Source: Clostridiales bacterium (GTDB taxonomy: Bacteria; Bacillota; Clostridia; Oscillospirales; Oscillospiraceae). Taken from it: 30,325 nt of DNA. Positions 22,219 through 29,793 of the stretch are shown here, one piece after another (position 1 is the stretch's first letter; every line of letters starts with the position of its first letter). The translations under genes were made by a program, and so were the position numbers. The stretch spans positions 1 through 30,325 of the forward strand of contig JAHZEF010000014.1 in the NCBI GenBank assembly GCA_019422005.1, in the 5' to 3' direction. Under the pieces are notes generated by a model. The model was not told the origin of the DNA. It worked only from the letters and a program-made list of their open reading frames with translations, and did no database searches.

Positions 22219-23097
22219 ATGCTGTATACGATTGAAAATGAACAGATCCGCGTTCAGGTTGCGTCCCGCGGCGCGGAGCTGCAGTCCATTGTCCTGAAGT
22301 CCGACGGTACCGAGTACCTGTGGCAGGGAGACGCAAAATATTGGGGGGACCGGGCGCTGAACCTGTTTCCGATCTGCGGCAGGCTGTGGGAGGGGAAGTA
22401 TACCTACCGCGGCAGGACGTATGAGATGAATATTCATGGCTTCGCTTGGACGGCGGAGCTGCCGGTTGTGAAGCAGGAGCAGGACCGCATCAGCTTCCGC
22501 CTGGTGCCGGATGAAGCGATCCTGGCCCAGTATCCCTTCCGCTTTGTGCTGACTATCACCCATACCCTGGTGGGCGCCAGCGTGATGACCAGCCTGCATG
22601 TGGAGAACTGCGGCGAACAGGAAATGATATTTGCTGTGGGCGCGCACCCCGGCTTCAATGTCCCTCTGGGCGGAGAAGGAAAGTTTGACGATTGGTATCT
22701 GGAGTTTGAACAGCCTGCAAAAGCCATGTCCATCGTTATGAGCCCGGCCTGTTTCCTGACTGAGGACGCCGAACCGCTGCCGCTGGAAGACGGGAAAATC
22801 CTGCGGCTGCGTCACGACCTGTTTGACAACGACGCTCTGGTGCTGTCCGACGTCTGCCGCGCGGTGACGCTCAAGTCGGCCGTTTCGGGAAGGCAGGTCC
22901 GCATGGAGTATCCGCAGATGGGCTTCCTGGGGATCTGGCATGCGCCCAGAACGGATGCGCCCTATGTCTGCATTGAGCCGTGGTCCGGCCTTCCCTCCTA
23001 TGACGGACGCGTGGACGATCTGGAGAGCAAGCGGGATATGATCCGCCTGCCGGAAGGCGAAACCTACGAAAACACCTATGTGATCACCGTCCGGTAA
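22219..23097 (+). CDS. Aldose 1-epimerase family protein (LacX-like)
   Basis: Cytosolic GalM-superfamily protein of 292 residues, the size of LacX/YeaD-like members rather than full GalM (~340). Visible landmarks: RGAELQSIVLKSDGTEYLWQGD, FPICGRLWEGKYTYRG, MNIHGFAW (first catalytic-region His), VGAHPGFNVPL (second His) and CIEPWSGLPS (Glu of the active site). It likely mutarotates a hexose or a phosphosugar, but specificity is not readable. The start ATG 22219 has AAGGA eight bases upstream; an ATG at 22211 is immediately followed by a stop. It has its own promoter and a strong terminator, so is monocistronic and not part of the LacI-linked locus, which has its own epimerase-like gene. Confidence 0.9.
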   Translation: MLYTIENEQIRVQVASRGAELQSIVLKSDGTEYLWQGDAKYWGDRALNLFPICGRLWEGKYTYRGRTYEMNIHGFAWTAELPVVKQEQDRISFRLVPDEAILAQYPFRFVLTITHTLVGASVMTSLHVENCGEQEMIFAVGAHPGFNVPLGGEGKFDDWYLEFEQPAKAMSIVMSPACFLTEDAEPLPLEDGKILRLRHDLFDNDALVLSDVCRAVTLKSAVSGRQVRMEYPQMGFLGIWHAPRTDAPYVCIEPWSGLPSYDGRVDDLESKRDMIRLPEGETYENTYVITVR

Positions 23098-23109
23098 CCG
23101 GCTTCGGGG

Positions 23110-23142
23110 GCCGCCGCAGCGAGATCCGCTGCGGCGGCTTTT
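23110..23142 (+). terminator. Rho-independent terminator
   Basis: GCCGCCGCAGCG (23110-23121) pairs perfectly with CGCTGCGGCGGC (23127-23138), five-base loop, then four T. It ends the epimerase-like transcript. Confidence 0.8.
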
Positions 23143-23156
23143 GCCTGCCCTCCAGG

Positions 23157-23185
23157 TTGCTTTTTGGCGAAAAACCGAGTAAAAT
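23157..23185 (+). promoter_or_regulatory. Promoter of the exonuclease gene, decides its start
   Basis: TTGCTT (23157-23162), 17-base spacer, TAAAAT (23180-23185). The in-frame ATG at 23184 lies within this -10 element and so cannot be the start if the promoter is real; transcription would begin near 23192. Confidence 0.6.
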
Positions 23186-23213
23186 GAAAGGCAGACTGAG
23201 GGAGGGGATGCAG

Positions 23214-23906
23214 GTGGGGAAACCTCTGGAAAACCTGTTTGAGACTTATCAGACGCTGGTGGTGCTGGATACGGAAACCAGCGGGCTGCGGTTTGATCTG
23301 GATGAGATTATTGAGCTGTCGGCGGTCACGGTGCAGATGGCCGGCGGAGGGCCGGCCATAACCGGCGAGTATGACCGGCTGATCCGGCTGTCGCCGGGAA
23401 AGCGGCTGGATCCGAGGATTACGCAGCTGACCGGCATTTCCGAGGTGGAGCTGGAGGCCGGGGGCATTTCCAAGAAGGAAGCGTGCCGGGACTTTATGGC
23501 GCTGCTGCGCCATGGGCGCACGCTGCTGGTGGCCTACAACGCCCACTTCGATCTGAGCTTTCTCTATTATTTCCTGCGCCGGGACGGGGATCCCGGCGTC
23601 CTGCGGGAGCCGGACATGCTGGACGCGCTCAGCGTGTACAAAGACCGCAGGCCGTATCCGCACAAGCTGAAGGACGCCATCGAGGCGTACGGCCTGCAGG
23701 ACAGGGTCATCAACAGCCACCGGGCGATCGACGACGTCAAGGCGACGGTGGAGGTGCTCAAGGCCATGGACTGCGAATGCTGTGATCTGAACCGCTATGT
23801 AAACCTGTTTGGTTTCAATCCGAAATACGGCGTCCAGGGGAAGCGGATTGGATCGGTGACGTATCTGCCGCAGCCCTACAGCCTGATGAAAAAGCTGTAT
23901 GAGTGA
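23214..23906 (+). CDS. DEDDh-family 3'-5' exonuclease (DnaQ-like)
   Basis: Single-domain nuclease of the DnaQ/PolC proofreading family, about 230 residues. All five active-site residues are visible: Asp and Glu in VVLDTETSG, Asp in YNAHFDLSFL, and His plus Asp in NSHRAIDDVKAT, the DEDDh arrangement. It could proofread DNA, trim RNA, or work in repair. A C-terminal extension of about 45 residues (CCDLNRYVNLFGFNPKYGVQGKRI...) after the exonuclease core is unassigned. GTG 23214 is favoured as start: GGAGG (23201-23205) is eight bases upstream, ATG 23208 is too close to it, and ATG 23184 falls in the promoter. Flanked by its own promoter; a GC hairpin (23908-23928) follows the stop. Confidence 0.88.
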   Translation: MGKPLENLFETYQTLVVLDTETSGLRFDLDEIIELSAVTVQMAGGGPAITGEYDRLIRLSPGKRLDPRITQLTGISEVELEAGGISKKEACRDFMALLRHGRTLLVAYNAHFDLSFLYYFLRRDGDPGVLREPDMLDALSVYKDRRPYPHKLKDAIEAYGLQDRVINSHRAIDDVKATVEVLKAMDCECCDLNRYVNLFGFNPKYGVQGKRIGSVTYLPQPYSLMKKLYE

Positions 23907-23956
23907 CCGCGGCCCGCGCGGCTGCGGCATTCGACAGATTTCTGCACGGCCGGACG

Positions 23957-23990
23957 AAAAAGCGCCCTTTTTTACAGAAAGGGATGGCGC
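23957..23990 (-). terminator. Minus-oriented terminator-like inverted repeat
   Basis: CCCTTT (23965-23970) pairs with AAAGGG (23978-23983), extended by GCG/CGC at the outer ends with a small bulge. Read on the minus strand the stem is followed by five T, the form of an intrinsic terminator. No minus-strand gene ends here, so it may shield the exonuclease gene from antisense transcription or be an operator of the transporter downstream. Confidence 0.35.
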
Positions 23991-24004
23991 ACGCCCGGCG
24001 GATA

Positions 24005-24013
24005 TGGTATGAT
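24005..24013 (+). promoter_or_regulatory. Extended -10 promoter of the Na/Pi transporter gene
   Basis: TGG followed by TATGAT (24008-24013) makes an extended -10; the -35 region at the right distance (TGGCGC, 23985-23990) is poor and overlaps the inverted repeat. A single TTTACA at 23971-23976 lacks the repeats of a Pho box. Confidence 0.5.
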
Positions 24014-24049
24014 ACATCATGGTGAATTAAAATTTTAAGGAGCGCGATC

Positions 24050-25819
24050 ATGGATATTTTTGCTGTATTCTCCCTCATCGGAGGCTTGGCATTTTTCCTG
24101 TTCGGCATGCATGTGATGTCCAACAATCTGGAGAAGATGGCCGGCGGCAAGCTGGAGCTGCTTCTCAAGAAGATGACGACGAATCCGTTTGTCAGCCTGT
24201 TTTTGGGCGCGGCCATCACCATTGCAATTCAGTCCTCGTCCGCCACGACGGTGATGCTGGTGGGCCTGGTCAATTCCGGAATCATGGAATTCGGCCAGAC
24301 CATCAACGTGATTTTCGGCGCCAACATCGGCACGACGCTGACGGCATGGATTCTCAGCCTGTCGGGGATCGAGAGCAGCAATGTGTTCCTGCAGATGCTC
24401 AAGCCGGAGAACTTCTCCCCCATTGTGGCGTTCATCGGCGTGATCATGCTGATGATCAGCAAGAGCGACCGCAAAAAGAGCATCGGCACAGTCTTTGTCG
24501 GATTCGCGGTGCTGATGTACGGCATGGAACTGATGAAAAATGCGGTCAGCCCGCTGGCAGAGCTGCCGCAGTTCTCTGAAATGATGGTGAAATTCAACAA
24601 TCCGGTGCTGGGCGTGCTCATCGGCGCGCTGTTTACCGGGCTGATTCAGAGTTCGGCGGCTTCGGTGGGCATCCTGCAGGCGCTGTCGATGACCGGTTCC
24701 ATTACGTACGCCATGGCGGTTCCCATTGTAATGGGGCAGAATATCGGCACCTGTGTGACCTCCATGATCTCCAGTATCGGCACCAATAAAAACGCCAAGC
24801 GCGTGGCGTTTGTGCACATTGCGGTGAACGCCATCGGCACGGTGATTCTGCTGGTCCTGCTGGGCGCCGCCAATGCGCTGTTTGATATCACCATTGCAGA
24901 CCGCGCAGTGAATCCCGCCTCCATCGCAATGATCCATACCGTATTCAATCTGGCAATCACGGCCATGCTGATGCCCTGCGGCAGGCTGATTGAGAAGCTG
25001 GCTGTTCTGGCAGTGCCGGACAAGCAGAACGAAAAGGAGCGCAGGCCTCACGGCGCGCCGTTCCTGGATGCCCGGCTGCTGTCCACGCCGTCCGTGGCCA
25101 TCGCCGAGTGCGAACATAAGACGATGGAGATGGCGGACCTTTCCAAGCAGACCATTTTTGACGCCATCGCTCTGCTGGGAAACTATACGGACAGCGACGC
25201 AAGGCAGATCAAGCTGGATGAGGACACCATCGACCTGTATGAGGACAAGCTTGGCTCCTATCTGGTGCAGCTGTCCGGCAAGGACCTGTCTGAGAGCGAC
25301 ACCCGGAAGATCTCCAAAATGCTGCATTCCATCGGTGATTTTGAGCGCCTGGGAGACCATGCGCTGAACCTCAAGGACGCGGCGCAGGAGATTCACGAAA
25401 AGCAGATGCAGTTTTCCAGCAATGCCATGCAGGAACTGGAAACGCTGACGCTGGCGCTCTCTGAAATCCTGACCAACGCGGTCGCCGCGTTCAATCACAA
25501 TGATCTGGCCATGGCTGCGCGGGTGGAGCCGCTGGAGCAGGTGATGGACGATCTGATTGAAACGGTCAAGCTGCATCACATCGAGCGTCTGCAGGCGGGA
25601 AAATGTACCATTGAACTGGGCTTTGTCCTGTCGGACATCCTGACGAATTATGAGAGGATTTCCGACCATTGCTCCAATATTGCCGTCTGTGTGATTGAGA
25701 CACAGCACGACAGCTTTGATACCCATGAATATCTGCATGCAATCAAGAAGCACGCGGACTATGAGGAGCAGTACCGGGCATACCTGGAAAAGTACCGGCT
25801 TCCGGGCCAGGCGTACTGA
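24050..25819 (+). CDS. Na+/phosphate cotransporter with PhoU-like C-terminus
   Basis: Membrane transporter of the NptA/PNaS type, 589 residues: sodium-coupled phosphate movement across the membrane. Two inverted repeats each carry the family signature, QSSSATT at 61-67 and QSSAAS at 200-205, with GANIGTT and GQNIGTC in matching positions; about eight to nine membrane segments lie in residues 1-330. From about residue 345 the protein is a soluble helical PhoU-like region (LLSTPSVAIAECEHKTMEMADLSKQ, FERLGDHALNL, YERISDHCSNIAV; the E-R-x-x-D-H motifs are metal-binding in PhoU). The PhoU fusion is common in Firmicutes and probably regulates transport. The start follows AAGGAG. Monocistronic, ended by a bidirectional terminator. 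Confidence 0.95.
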   Translation: MDIFAVFSLIGGLAFFLFGMHVMSNNLEKMAGGKLELLLKKMTTNPFVSLFLGAAITIAIQSSSATTVMLVGLVNSGIMEFGQTINVIFGANIGTTLTAWILSLSGIESSNVFLQMLKPENFSPIVAFIGVIMLMISKSDRKKSIGTVFVGFAVLMYGMELMKNAVSPLAELPQFSEMMVKFNNPVLGVLIGALFTGLIQSSAASVGILQALSMTGSITYAMAVPIVMGQNIGTCVTSMISSIGTNKNAKRVAFVHIAVNAIGTVILLVLLGAANALFDITIADRAVNPASIAMIHTVFNLAITAMLMPCGRLIEKLAVLAVPDKQNEKERRPHGAPFLDARLLSTPSVAIAECEHKTMEMADLSKQTIFDAIALLGNYTDSDARQIKLDEDTIDLYEDKLGSYLVQLSGKDLSESDTRKISKMLHSIGDFERLGDHALNLKDAAQEIHEKQMQFSSNAMQELETLTLALSEILTNAVAAFNHNDLAMAARVEPLEQVMDDLIETVKLHHIERLQAGKCTIELGFVLSDILTNYERISDHCSNIAVCVIETQHDSFDTHEYLHAIKKHADYEEQYRAYLEKYRLPGQAY

Positions 25820-25881
25820 CTCCGCAGTCCGCTGAAAAAGCGCTGCAGTTTCCGCTGCCGGCCCGTGCCGGATGAAATTCG

Positions 25882-25916
25882 AAAATGCCGAAATCCAAAC
25901 CGGATTTCGGCATTTT
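25882..25916. terminator. Bidirectional terminator
   Basis: AAAATGCCGAAATCC (25882-25896) pairs perfectly with GGATTTCGGCATTTT (25902-25916). The A and T ends give T tails on both strands, serving the transporter gene and the converging minus-strand gene. Confidence 0.9.
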
Positions 25917-25933
25917 GTGCGGGTATGCGCCTT

Positions 25934-25990
25934 CCCGCCCGGGGGGCGGGCCCGCCGGAAGCCCCGCAGGGCGGGCTGGGGCGGTGCGGG
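25934..25990. other. GC-rich inverted repeat and G-quadruplex-like motif
   Basis: CCCGCCC (25934-25940) with GGGCGGG (25944-25950) forms a short hairpin. Four G runs at 25969-25971, 25973-25975, 25978-25981 and 25988-25990 on the plus strand fit a G3+ quadruplex pattern with loops of 1, 2 and 6. It lies between two converging genes; on the minus-strand transcript it is C-rich. Significance is unknown. Confidence 0.4.
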
Positions 25991-26019
25991 CTGCACAGGA
26001 GCGGCCGGCCTCTGGGGCG

Positions 26020-27033
26020 TCAGAATTTTTTGACGCTGTCCGCGAAAGCGAAGTAGACCTCATCCCTGGTGTCTTTGGGAATTTCACAGCCGCAGGACAG
26101 CATGAACGGCGTTCCGCTACACAGCTCGATGCAGCGGCGCGCGGCGGACTCCGCCTCGGCCGGCGTGGCGTTCAGCAGGCTCTGTACCGGATCCACGTTG
26201 CCTTTGAAGGCTCTGCCTGCAGCGCCGTAGACGTCCCGCGCCGCGGCAAGATCCACCATATGGTCCACGTTGTAGAGGTCTGCGCCGTTGGTAACCAGCT
26301 GGCCGAGGAAGTGCTGGGAATTTCCGCAGATGTGCAGCTTTACCAGGCCGCCGGCCTGGTGAATGCCCTCCACCACTCGCTTTTCGTACGGCAGGACAAA
26401 CTCTTCCACCAGGGCCGGGGACAGCAGGGACGCCGCCGCATCGCCGCAGCCGATCATGTCTGCGCCGGCTTCCAGCTGGGCTGCGGCGTAGTCGATTTCC
26501 ATCTGGCACACCATGTCCAGCGCCTGATGCACCAGCTCCGGCTCGTCAAACAGCAGCATCATGGTTTCCTGCAGCCCAAACCATTCGCAGACCTCCGCGA
26601 ACGGCATTTCCACCCAACCCAGCACCAGGGCGTCCCTGGCATGACGGGCCATCTGCTCTACGGATTGAACCCGTTCATACATGCGGGAACCGCAGCGGAG
26701 CGGATCGGGGCGCCGGTCCAGCCGGTCCAGATCGGCCTGACAGGTGAGCAGCGGCCGGGCAAGATACGGGGTGTCGTCTCCGTCGGGGATGACGATCTCG
26801 CCGCCCAGATCCGCGCTGATGCGGTAGGAATCGCTGCAGGCTGTGATGGCGTCCACGCCGTAATGCTCCAGCAGATTCAGCTGGGCTTCGGCCAGGGCGC
26901 CCGGGTCTGTGGAGAACCGGGAATAAGAAATGCCGAGCCGGTCGGCGGCAAAAAACATCATCAGGGGAAAGAGGGGCGTGCGGTCGGGGGCCTGGCCGCG
27001 GATCACCGCCAGGCAGCGTTCTTTGCTTGTCAT
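26020..27033 (-). CDS. UroD-superfamily protein with H-x-C...C zinc motif (MtaA/CmuA-like)
   Basis: 337 residues, the second member of this family in the window. N-terminus TSKERCLAVIRGQAPDRTPLFP and the barrel pattern place it in the UroD/MtaA superfamily. His234-x-Cys236 in VKLHICGNSQ and the Cys pair in LSCGCEIPKDT (Cys314, Cys316) match the zinc site of corrinoid:thiol methyltransferases such as MtaA better than does the gene at 18410. True UroD lacks this motif, so heme synthesis is unlikely. Predicted role is methyl transfer from a methyl-corrinoid protein to a thiol acceptor, but no corrinoid protein is encoded nearby. AAGGAG precedes the ATG. Own promoter; divergent from the export operon; ended by the bidirectional terminator at 25882. 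Confidence 0.88.
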   Translation of the reverse strand: MTSKERCLAVIRGQAPDRTPLFPLMMFFAADRLGISYSRFSTDPGALAEAQLNLLEHYGVDAITACSDSYRISADLGGEIVIPDGDDTPYLARPLLTCQADLDRLDRRPDPLRCGSRMYERVQSVEQMARHARDALVLGWVEMPFAEVCEWFGLQETMMLLFDEPELVHQALDMVCQMEIDYAAAQLEAGADMIGCGDAAASLLSPALVEEFVLPYEKRVVEGIHQAGGLVKLHICGNSQHFLGQLVTNGADLYNVDHMVDLAAARDVYGAAGRAFKGNVDPVQSLLNATPAEAESAARRCIELCSGTPFMLSCGCEIPKDTRDEVYFAFADSVKKF

Positions 27034-27102
27034 AAAAACTCCTTTATGCTGTCAGCTATGTAGTCGGGACGCCGGCGTGGGCGGCGTCTGCATCATATGA
27101 AA

Positions 27103-27131
27103 ACTATATGAAAAAAGCGGCGCTTTGTAAA
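27103..27131 (-). promoter_or_regulatory. Promoter of the MtaA/CmuA-like gene
   Basis: On the minus strand: TTTACA (27126-27131), 17-base spacer, TATAGT (27103-27108). The leader of about 65 bases holds a GACGCC/GGCGTC hairpin (about 27068-27089). The 27132-27243 stretch between this and the opposing promoter holds nothing recognised. Confidence 0.7.
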
Positions 27132-27243
27132 GACGGCGGGGCAAGCATCGGAAGAAAGCACCGAAGATGCAGAAGAAACTACCAGAGATACTGGAATGCT
27201 TAACAAAAAATTCATAGCTGAATTGGCGATTGTTCACAGTTTG

Positions 27244-27271
27244 TTGACACAGTCGGCCGGAGCGGTATGAT
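27244..27271 (+). promoter_or_regulatory. Promoter of the export operon
   Basis: Perfect TTGACA (27244-27249), 16-base spacer, TATGAT (27266-27271). Leader of about 75 bases before the ATG at 27353. Confidence 0.75.
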
Positions 27272-27352
27272 ATTCTAATTCTATACGTTTGGACAGGGCG
27301 GGGCATCTCTGCCCTTTCGATCGGAATCGGACCAGAAAGGAATATCAGAGCT

Positions 27353-29032
27353 ATGGGGTTGCGGAAACAAAAGGACCAGGGAGGCGGCGTTGCGGCGCAG
27401 CCAAAACCGCAAAAGAAGAAAAAGGCCAAGGTGATCGTGATCGCAGTTCTTGTGCTGGCGGTGGCGGCGGTGATTGCGGTACGGCTGTTCTCTTCGGGCA
27501 AAGGGGGCGGCCAGCCGGCCAGTACATATACGGAAGACACCGTGCAGAGGCGGGACATTGTCCGGGAGCTGTCTTATTCCGGGACGCTGGAACCGGCGGA
27601 TTCCTACACGGTAACGAGCCTGGTCAGCGGGGAAATCCTGGAAGCGGATTTTGAGGAGGGCGACACGGTCAGCAAAGACGACGTGCTGTACCTGGTGGAC
27701 AGTTCTGATGCGACGACCGGCGTGGAACGGGCGGAGAACAGCCTTTCCCAGGCACAGCGCTCCTATAGCCAGGCGCAGAAAAGCCTGGCGGATCTGAACG
27801 TCAAGTCGCCGGCGGCCGGCCAGGTGGTGGATCTGCAGGTGGAGATCGGGGACGAAGTGAGCGCCGGGCAGACTGTGGCAGTGGTTCGGGACAGCGGAAC
27901 CATGTCTCTGGAACTGCCGTTCCCGGCAGACGAGGCTGCTTCCTTTTTTATCGGGCAGGCGGCCAGTGTAACTGTGGACGGCAGCTTTGAAACGCTGGCC
28001 GGCAGGGTGACCAAGATCAATGCGTCGGATACGGTTCTGACCGGCAACCGGATTGTCCGTATGGTGACCATTGAGGTCTCCAACCCCGGCGCCATGACCA
28101 GCAGCACCCAGGCGACGGCCACCATCGGCACGTCCGCCTGCGCCGAGAGCGGGACATTTGCCTATAAAGCGGAGAAAAACGTGGTCGCCAATGTGTCCGG
28201 CGAAGTAGTGTCCCTGCCTGTGGCGGAGGGGGCGTCGGTGGCCAAGGATCAGACGGTCGTGGTTCTCTCCAGTGATACGCTGCAGGATCAGGTGGCCAAC
28301 GCCGCCGACCAGCTGGACGACGCGCAGCTGTCCCTGGACAACCAGAAGGATACGCTGGACAACTATACAATCCAGTCCCCCATCGACGGCACCATCATTG
28401 ACAAGACCTATAAGCAGGGAGACAATCTGGAGAGCGGCAAGCAGCTGTGTACGATCTTTGATCTGAGCTATCTGACCTTTACCATGAATGTGGATGAACT
28501 GGATATCAGCCAGGTTCAGGTGGGGCAAAAGGTGCAGATTACGGCGGATGCGCTGGAAGGGCAGGTCTTTGAGGGCGTCGTCACCAAGGTCAGCATCAAC
28601 GGCAATACGACCGGCGGCGTAACGTCCTACCCGGTCACGGTGCAGATCGACGAAACCAACGGCCTGCTTCCGGGCATGAATGTGGATGCCTCTGTGGTGG
28701 TGTCCGAAAGCCTGGGCGCGCTGTCCGTACCGGTGGAAGCGGTCAGCCGCGGCAACCAGGTGCTGGTGAAGACCGATGGGCCCGATGCAGCCGTGGAGGG
28801 CAATGCGGAAGGCATCCCCGCCGGCTATGAGTATGTGGAGGTTGCCGTCGGCAACAGCGACGATAGCTATATCGAGATTACCTCGGGCCTGTCTGAAGGC
28901 GACCAGATTGCCTATATCAAGTCTGTCGCCAGCGGCATGGGCTTCTTCGGATACCCGATGGAGGGCGGAGGCGTAGTCGTTTCCACGGCGGAAGTGCCGG
29001 CGGGGCCCGGAGGACCGGGAGGCGGATACTGA
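27353..29032 (+). CDS. HlyD/MacA-type membrane fusion protein with duplicated lipoyl units
   Basis: Extracytoplasmic adaptor of an ABC exporter, 559 residues, longer than the usual ~370-400 of MacA. A basic cytoplasmic N-terminus is followed by one membrane segment (VIVIAVLVLAVAAVIAV, about 27-43). The adaptor core appears twice: SGTLEPADSYTVTSLVSGEILEADF... with a short coiled coil (SLSQAQRSYSQAQKSL) and VKSPAAGQVVDLQVEIGDEVSAGQ; then ANVSGEVVSLPVAEGASVAKDQ, a second coiled coil (NAADQLDDAQLSLDNQKDTL) and IQSPIDGTIIDKTYKQGDNLESGK. A beta-barrel domain and a Gly-Pro-rich C-terminus (PGGPGGGY) follow. The stop overlaps the next ATG in TGATG. The ribosome site (AAAGGA, 11 bases away) is modest. 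Cargo is unknown. Confidence 0.92.
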   Translation: MGLRKQKDQGGGVAAQPKPQKKKKAKVIVIAVLVLAVAAVIAVRLFSSGKGGGQPASTYTEDTVQRRDIVRELSYSGTLEPADSYTVTSLVSGEILEADFEEGDTVSKDDVLYLVDSSDATTGVERAENSLSQAQRSYSQAQKSLADLNVKSPAAGQVVDLQVEIGDEVSAGQTVAVVRDSGTMSLELPFPADEAASFFIGQAASVTVDGSFETLAGRVTKINASDTVLTGNRIVRMVTIEVSNPGAMTSSTQATATIGTSACAESGTFAYKAEKNVVANVSGEVVSLPVAEGASVAKDQTVVVLSSDTLQDQVANAADQLDDAQLSLDNQKDTLDNYTIQSPIDGTIIDKTYKQGDNLESGKQLCTIFDLSYLTFTMNVDELDISQVQVGQKVQITADALEGQVFEGVVTKVSINGNTTGGVTSYPVTVQIDETNGLLPGMNVDASVVVSESLGALSVPVEAVSRGNQVLVKTDGPDAAVEGNAEGIPAGYEYVEVAVGNSDDSYIEITSGLSEGDQIAYIKSVASGMGFFGYPMEGGGVVVSTAEVPAGPGGPGGGY

Positions 29033-29793
29033 TGAATACCCCTCTGATTGAGTTCAAAGAAGTCTCGAAAATTTATCACATGGGCGACAGTGTAGTCATT
29101 GCGGCAAACAAGATCTCCATGCGGATTGACCAGGGCGAATTTGTGGCCATTGTGGGCCAGTCCGGTTCCGGCAAGTCCACCTGCATGAATATCATCGGCT
29201 GTCTGGATGTCCCCAGCGAGGGGCAGTACCTGCTGGGCGGCAAGGATGTGGGCAGGCTGAATAAGAATCAGCTGGCGGAGATCCGCAATAAAATGCTGGG
29301 GTTTATTTTTCAGCAGTATAACCTGCTGCCGAAGCTGACGCTGCTGGAAAATGTGATGGTACCGCTGATGTATGCCGGCGTGCCGCTGCGGGAGCGCAGG
29401 GAGCGGGCCATGGACGCGCTGGAGAGCGTCGGGCTGAAAAGCAAGTATAAGCACCGGCCGAACCAGCTGTCCGGCGGGCAGCAGCAGCGCGTCTCCATTG
29501 CAAGGGCCCTGGTGGGCATGCCGTCGGTGATTCTGGCGGACGAACCCACCGGCGCGCTGGATTCCAAGACGGGCCGGGAGGTCCTGAATATTCTCCAGGG
29601 GCTGAACAACCAGGGCAATACCGTGGTATTGATCACCCATGATAATTCGATTGCGGCGACGGCCAAGCGGATCATCCGTCTGGAGGACGGGTGCGTTGTC
29701 TACGACGGCCCGGCCACGGACCCGCGGGCGTTTGTCCGCGCTGTGATCCCGGGGGCCGCGGCGCCCGGTGAGACGGGAGGTGCCGCCCTTTGA
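29032..29793 (+). CDS. ABC exporter ATPase, MacB/LolD type
   Basis: Cytoplasmic ATPase powering the exporter; 253 residues. Walker A GQSGSGKST (42-50), Q-loop FIFQQYNLLP, signature LSGGQQQR (146-153), Walker B ILADEPTGALD, switch His in LITHDN. The N-terminal IEFKEVSKIYHMGD and the PSEGQY... and LNKNQLAEIR segments are typical of the MacB/LolD/FtsE-like group. A linker of about 25 residues at the C-terminus is Ala/Gly/Pro-rich. Translation is coupled to both neighbours: its ATG overlaps the adaptor stop, and its stop overlaps the TTG start of the permease. Confidence 0.95.
   Translation: MNTPLIEFKEVSKIYHMGDSVVIAANKISMRIDQGEFVAIVGQSGSGKSTCMNIIGCLDVPSEGQYLLGGKDVGRLNKNQLAEIRNKMLGFIFQQYNLLPKLTLLENVMVPLMYAGVPLRERRERAMDALESVGLKSKYKHRPNQLSGGQQQRVSIARALVGMPSVILADEPTGALDSKTGREVLNILQGLNNQGNTVVLITHDNSIAATAKRIIRLEDGCVVYDGPATDPRAFVRAVIPGAAAPGETGGAAL

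Noticed and set aside
23971..23976. A PhoP/PhoB box upstream of the phosphate transporter.
   Set aside because: Only a single TTTACA is present; the tandem repeats expected of a Pho box are absent.
24035..25996. A 653-codon open frame on the minus strand opposite the Na/Pi transporter.
   Set aside because: Its translation is rich in His, Gln and Arg, matches no family, and is the expected mirror of a GC-rich gene; the plus-strand protein is unmistakable.
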